Shown: piece by piece, positions 5,611 to 6,883 of the stretch
Position numbering within the stretch: the stretch's first letter is position 1
Layout: each line of letters begins with the position of its first letter
Source: an uncultured Erysipelotrichaceae bacterium
GTDB taxonomy: Bacteria; Bacillota_I; Bacilli_A; Erysipelotrichales; Coprobacillaceae
Assembly (NCBI GenBank): GCA_945981915.1
Contig: CAMFRJ010000060.1
Location: 1-6,883 of the forward strand
DNA length: 6,883 bases
Direction of reading: 5' to 3'
Made by a program: the position numbers and the translations under genes
The notes under the pieces: generated by a model
What the model saw: the letters and a program-made list of their open reading frames with translations, nothing else
Database searches by the model: none
Told to the model about the DNA's origin: nothing

Positions 5611-6807
5611 TTAAGCAATATTTCCTATATTTTTATCGATTTCTTGAAAACAATCTGTTTTTAAAATAATCAATATAGCAAGTACAAATGGAATCAGACA
5701 AATACCAAACATTGTAAAACTTCCAAATATTTCATAAATGATTCCAAAAAGATAACCCCAGATTGCTTTTCCAATATTGATGGCTGCGTTTAATAAAGTA
5801 ATAGCAGTTCCTAAGACAACAGGATTAATTGTATTTCTAATAAATGTTAAACTAGCAACAGTTGAGATAGCGACACATAGACAATGAACAACTGATGCTG
5901 CTAGAAAAGCATATTGATTAGGAATAAATGCATAAACACCAAAGCGAAGACATGTCATGATAGCAACAAATAAATAGAATTTTTTAAATCCTGTTTTATT
6001 AATGACTTTTAAAGCTACCATTAAAAAGATAACTTCTGGTAAAACATTGCAAAATGTCATTAAAGAAATTGAAGAAGCAGGACCTCCTAAAGTCACTGTT
6101 AAATGATTACCACCATAATTCATTGCAGAATCCACAACACAAGGTAGTAATAATGTTAATGATAAACATGTTAAAAACTTTTTATTTTTGATGAGTTGTT
6201 TAAATTCACCGACATTGGCTTTCTTTTCTTTGTTTTCATTATTTTGTTCTTCAGTTTCATATTTTGGGAAAAGGAAAGAAATACCAAAGGCAACAACCAA
6301 TAAAACAGCATATGTTGCAAACATAGCTCCATCTAGACCAAAAGCATCTGCAATGAAACCAACAGCCACCCCAGCTAACATATAACCTAAAGAACCTAAA
6401 CCACGAATAGAACCATAGTTACCGCCTGTTTTATGACAATAGTTGGTTGCTTGTGTATCAGCCATAGGCATTGTACCAAGCCGAGAGACTTCTAATAAAA
6501 TGGCACATAAGACAATCATTGGATAAACAGTTTGCTTTGAATAAAAATAGAGAACAACTAATGTTGCAGCTAATGAAAACTGCAACAAAGCATTATACTT
6601 TCTGGTTTTATCACCAGCGATTCCCCATAGTGGAATTACACAAACTCCTAAAACTAATGAGATTGCTGTAATCAACCCAATTTGAGAACCACTGAGATGA
6701 CATGTTTTTTCTAAATATGTATTCACATATGGCATAAAAGCACCGATTGCAGCTAAATAGACAAGATAAAATGTCTTAAAAGAAAAACTATATCTATTAA
6801 ATTTCAT
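5611..6807 (-). CDS. MFS transporter, LacY-like (MFS_1_like) group
   Basis: A 398-residue inner-membrane protein with about 12 hydrophobic helices in two halves, joined by a charged cytoplasmic loop (about 181-209, rich in Glu, Lys and Asn). The MFS motif A between helices 2 and 3 is G-I-A-G-D-K-T-R-K (62-70). The YGSIRGLGSLGY segment (131-142) after helix 4 is characteristic of the LacY/NupG-like group, which carries sugars, oligosaccharides or nucleosides with protons. The start is ATG 6807, seven bases after a perfect AGGAGG; a longer frame from 6855 adds 16 residues but has no ribosome site and would place that AGGAGG inside the gene. It is the first gene of a leftward operon with the deacetylase, which hints at a sugar or glycan fragment as cargo, but the substrate is not determined by sequence. 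Confidence 0.88.
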   Translation of the reverse strand: MKFNRYSFSFKTFYLVYLAAIGAFMPYVNTYLEKTCHLSGSQIGLITAISLVLGVCVIPLWGIAGDKTRKYNALLQFSLAATLVVLYFYSKQTVYPMIVLCAILLEVSRLGTMPMADTQATNYCHKTGGNYGSIRGLGSLGYMLAGVAVGFIADAFGLDGAMFATYAVLLVVAFGISFLFPKYETEEQNNENKEKKANVGEFKQLIKNKKFLTCLSLTLLLPCVVDSAMNYGGNHLTVTLGGPASSISLMTFCNVLPEVIFLMVALKVINKTGFKKFYLFVAIMTCLRFGVYAFIPNQYAFLAASVVHCLCVAISTVASLTFIRNTINPVVLGTAITLLNAAINIGKAIWGYLFGIIYEIFGSFTMFGICLIPFVLAILIILKTDCFQEIDKNIGNIA

Positions 6808-6813
6808 AAAATG

Positions 6814-6821
6814 ACCTCCTC
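6814..6821 (-). promoter_or_regulatory. Ribosome binding site GAGGAGGT deciding the transporter start
   Basis: Read on the minus strand, GAGGAGGT lies seven bases (AGGAGG to ATG) before the ATG at 6807. It is the strongest Shine-Dalgarno sequence in the window and fixes the start as MKFNRYSF rather than the upstream ATG at 6855. Confidence 0.9.
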
Positions 6822-6828
6822 GTTTTAT

Positions 6829-6837
6829 TTTATAATA
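6829..6837 (-). promoter_or_regulatory. Possible -10 box for the transporter-deacetylase operon
   Basis: On the minus strand TATTATAAA contains two overlapping 5/6 matches to TATAAT: TATTAT (6837-6832) and TATAAA (6834-6829). No good -35 box lies 16-18 bases further upstream; the DNA from there to the window edge is simply very AT-rich. The position, 20-30 bases before the start codon, is right for a promoter, but the call is weak. Confidence 0.35.
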
Positions 6838-6883
6838 AAAAATGACATAATTCATTATTTTTTCATTTTTCTAAAAATAAACT

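Noticed and set aside
5360..5614. 84-codon plus-strand frame with a hydrophobic stretch, opposite the deacetylase start
   Set aside because: It looks like a small membrane protein, but its hydrophobicity comes from AT-rich antisense DNA; no ribosome site or promoter is visible, and the minus-strand gene explains the sequence.
6188..6671. Two short plus-strand frames (6188-6385 and 6471-6671)
   Set aside because: Both are antisense to the MFS transporter gene and have no start signals.
6808..6855. Longer transporter start at ATG 6855
   Set aside because: It has no ribosome site, and the perfect AGGAGG would fall inside the gene, so ATG 6807 is much better.
6841..6883. Weak hairpin AATGA...TCATT followed by T-rich DNA at the right edge
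   Set aside because: A five-pair AU-rich stem is expected by chance in such AT-rich DNA, and no plus-strand gene ends there.

Overview
The window comes from an AT-rich, low-GC Gram-positive bacterium. The evidence is strong AGGAGG-type ribosome binding sites, sigma-A-like promoters and U-tailed hairpin terminators. TGA works as a stop (first complete gene), so this is not a Mollicute with the UGA=Trp code. Gene content and protein style (short-type SerA with a C-terminal ACT domain, SerC, a ChbG-like deacetylase, a membrane-anchored polysaccharide deacetylase) suggest a gut Firmicute of the Erysipelotrichia/Coprobacillaceae type. That placement is an inference, not a search result. I see no mobile element, CRISPR array, rRNA or tRNA.

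Layout. Bases 2-154 hold the last 50 codons of a rightward gene that may be SseB-like; its stop codon lies inside a terminator. A promoter at about 171-210 then drives a YdjC/ChbG-type carbohydrate deacetylase (234-1016). This gene overlaps out of frame with tag, DNA-3-methyladenine glycosylase I (985-1536), which ends in a hairpin terminator. A perfect TATAAT just after that terminator probably starts a separate gene for an unrecognised four-helix membrane protein (best start the TTG at 1593, stop 2381), ending in a long hairpin. A strong promoter with a palindrome between its boxes (2441-2469) precedes the serC-serA operon (2504-4774).

A 16-bp-stem terminator at 4776-4815 separates serA from a convergent leftward operon and can serve both strands. 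In that operon the first gene encodes a 12-helix MFS transporter of the LacY-like group (6807-5611). The second, 11 bases downstream, encodes a membrane-anchored NodB-type polysaccharide deacetylase (5599-4814).

How the genes work together. SerA oxidises 3-phosphoglycerate and SerC transaminates the product to phosphoserine, giving two of the three steps of serine synthesis; no serB is present here. The transporter and deacetylase pair suggests handling of a sugar or cell-wall fragment, but the substrate cannot be read from sequence. The window is mostly ordinary housekeeping and metabolic content, and I found no convincing new system. The points most worth checking are regulatory and architectural: the operator-like palindrome in the serC promoter, the chbG-tag overlap, the very short predicted leader and TTG start of the membrane protein, and a His-to-Asn change in the presumed serine-binding site of the SerA ACT domain.
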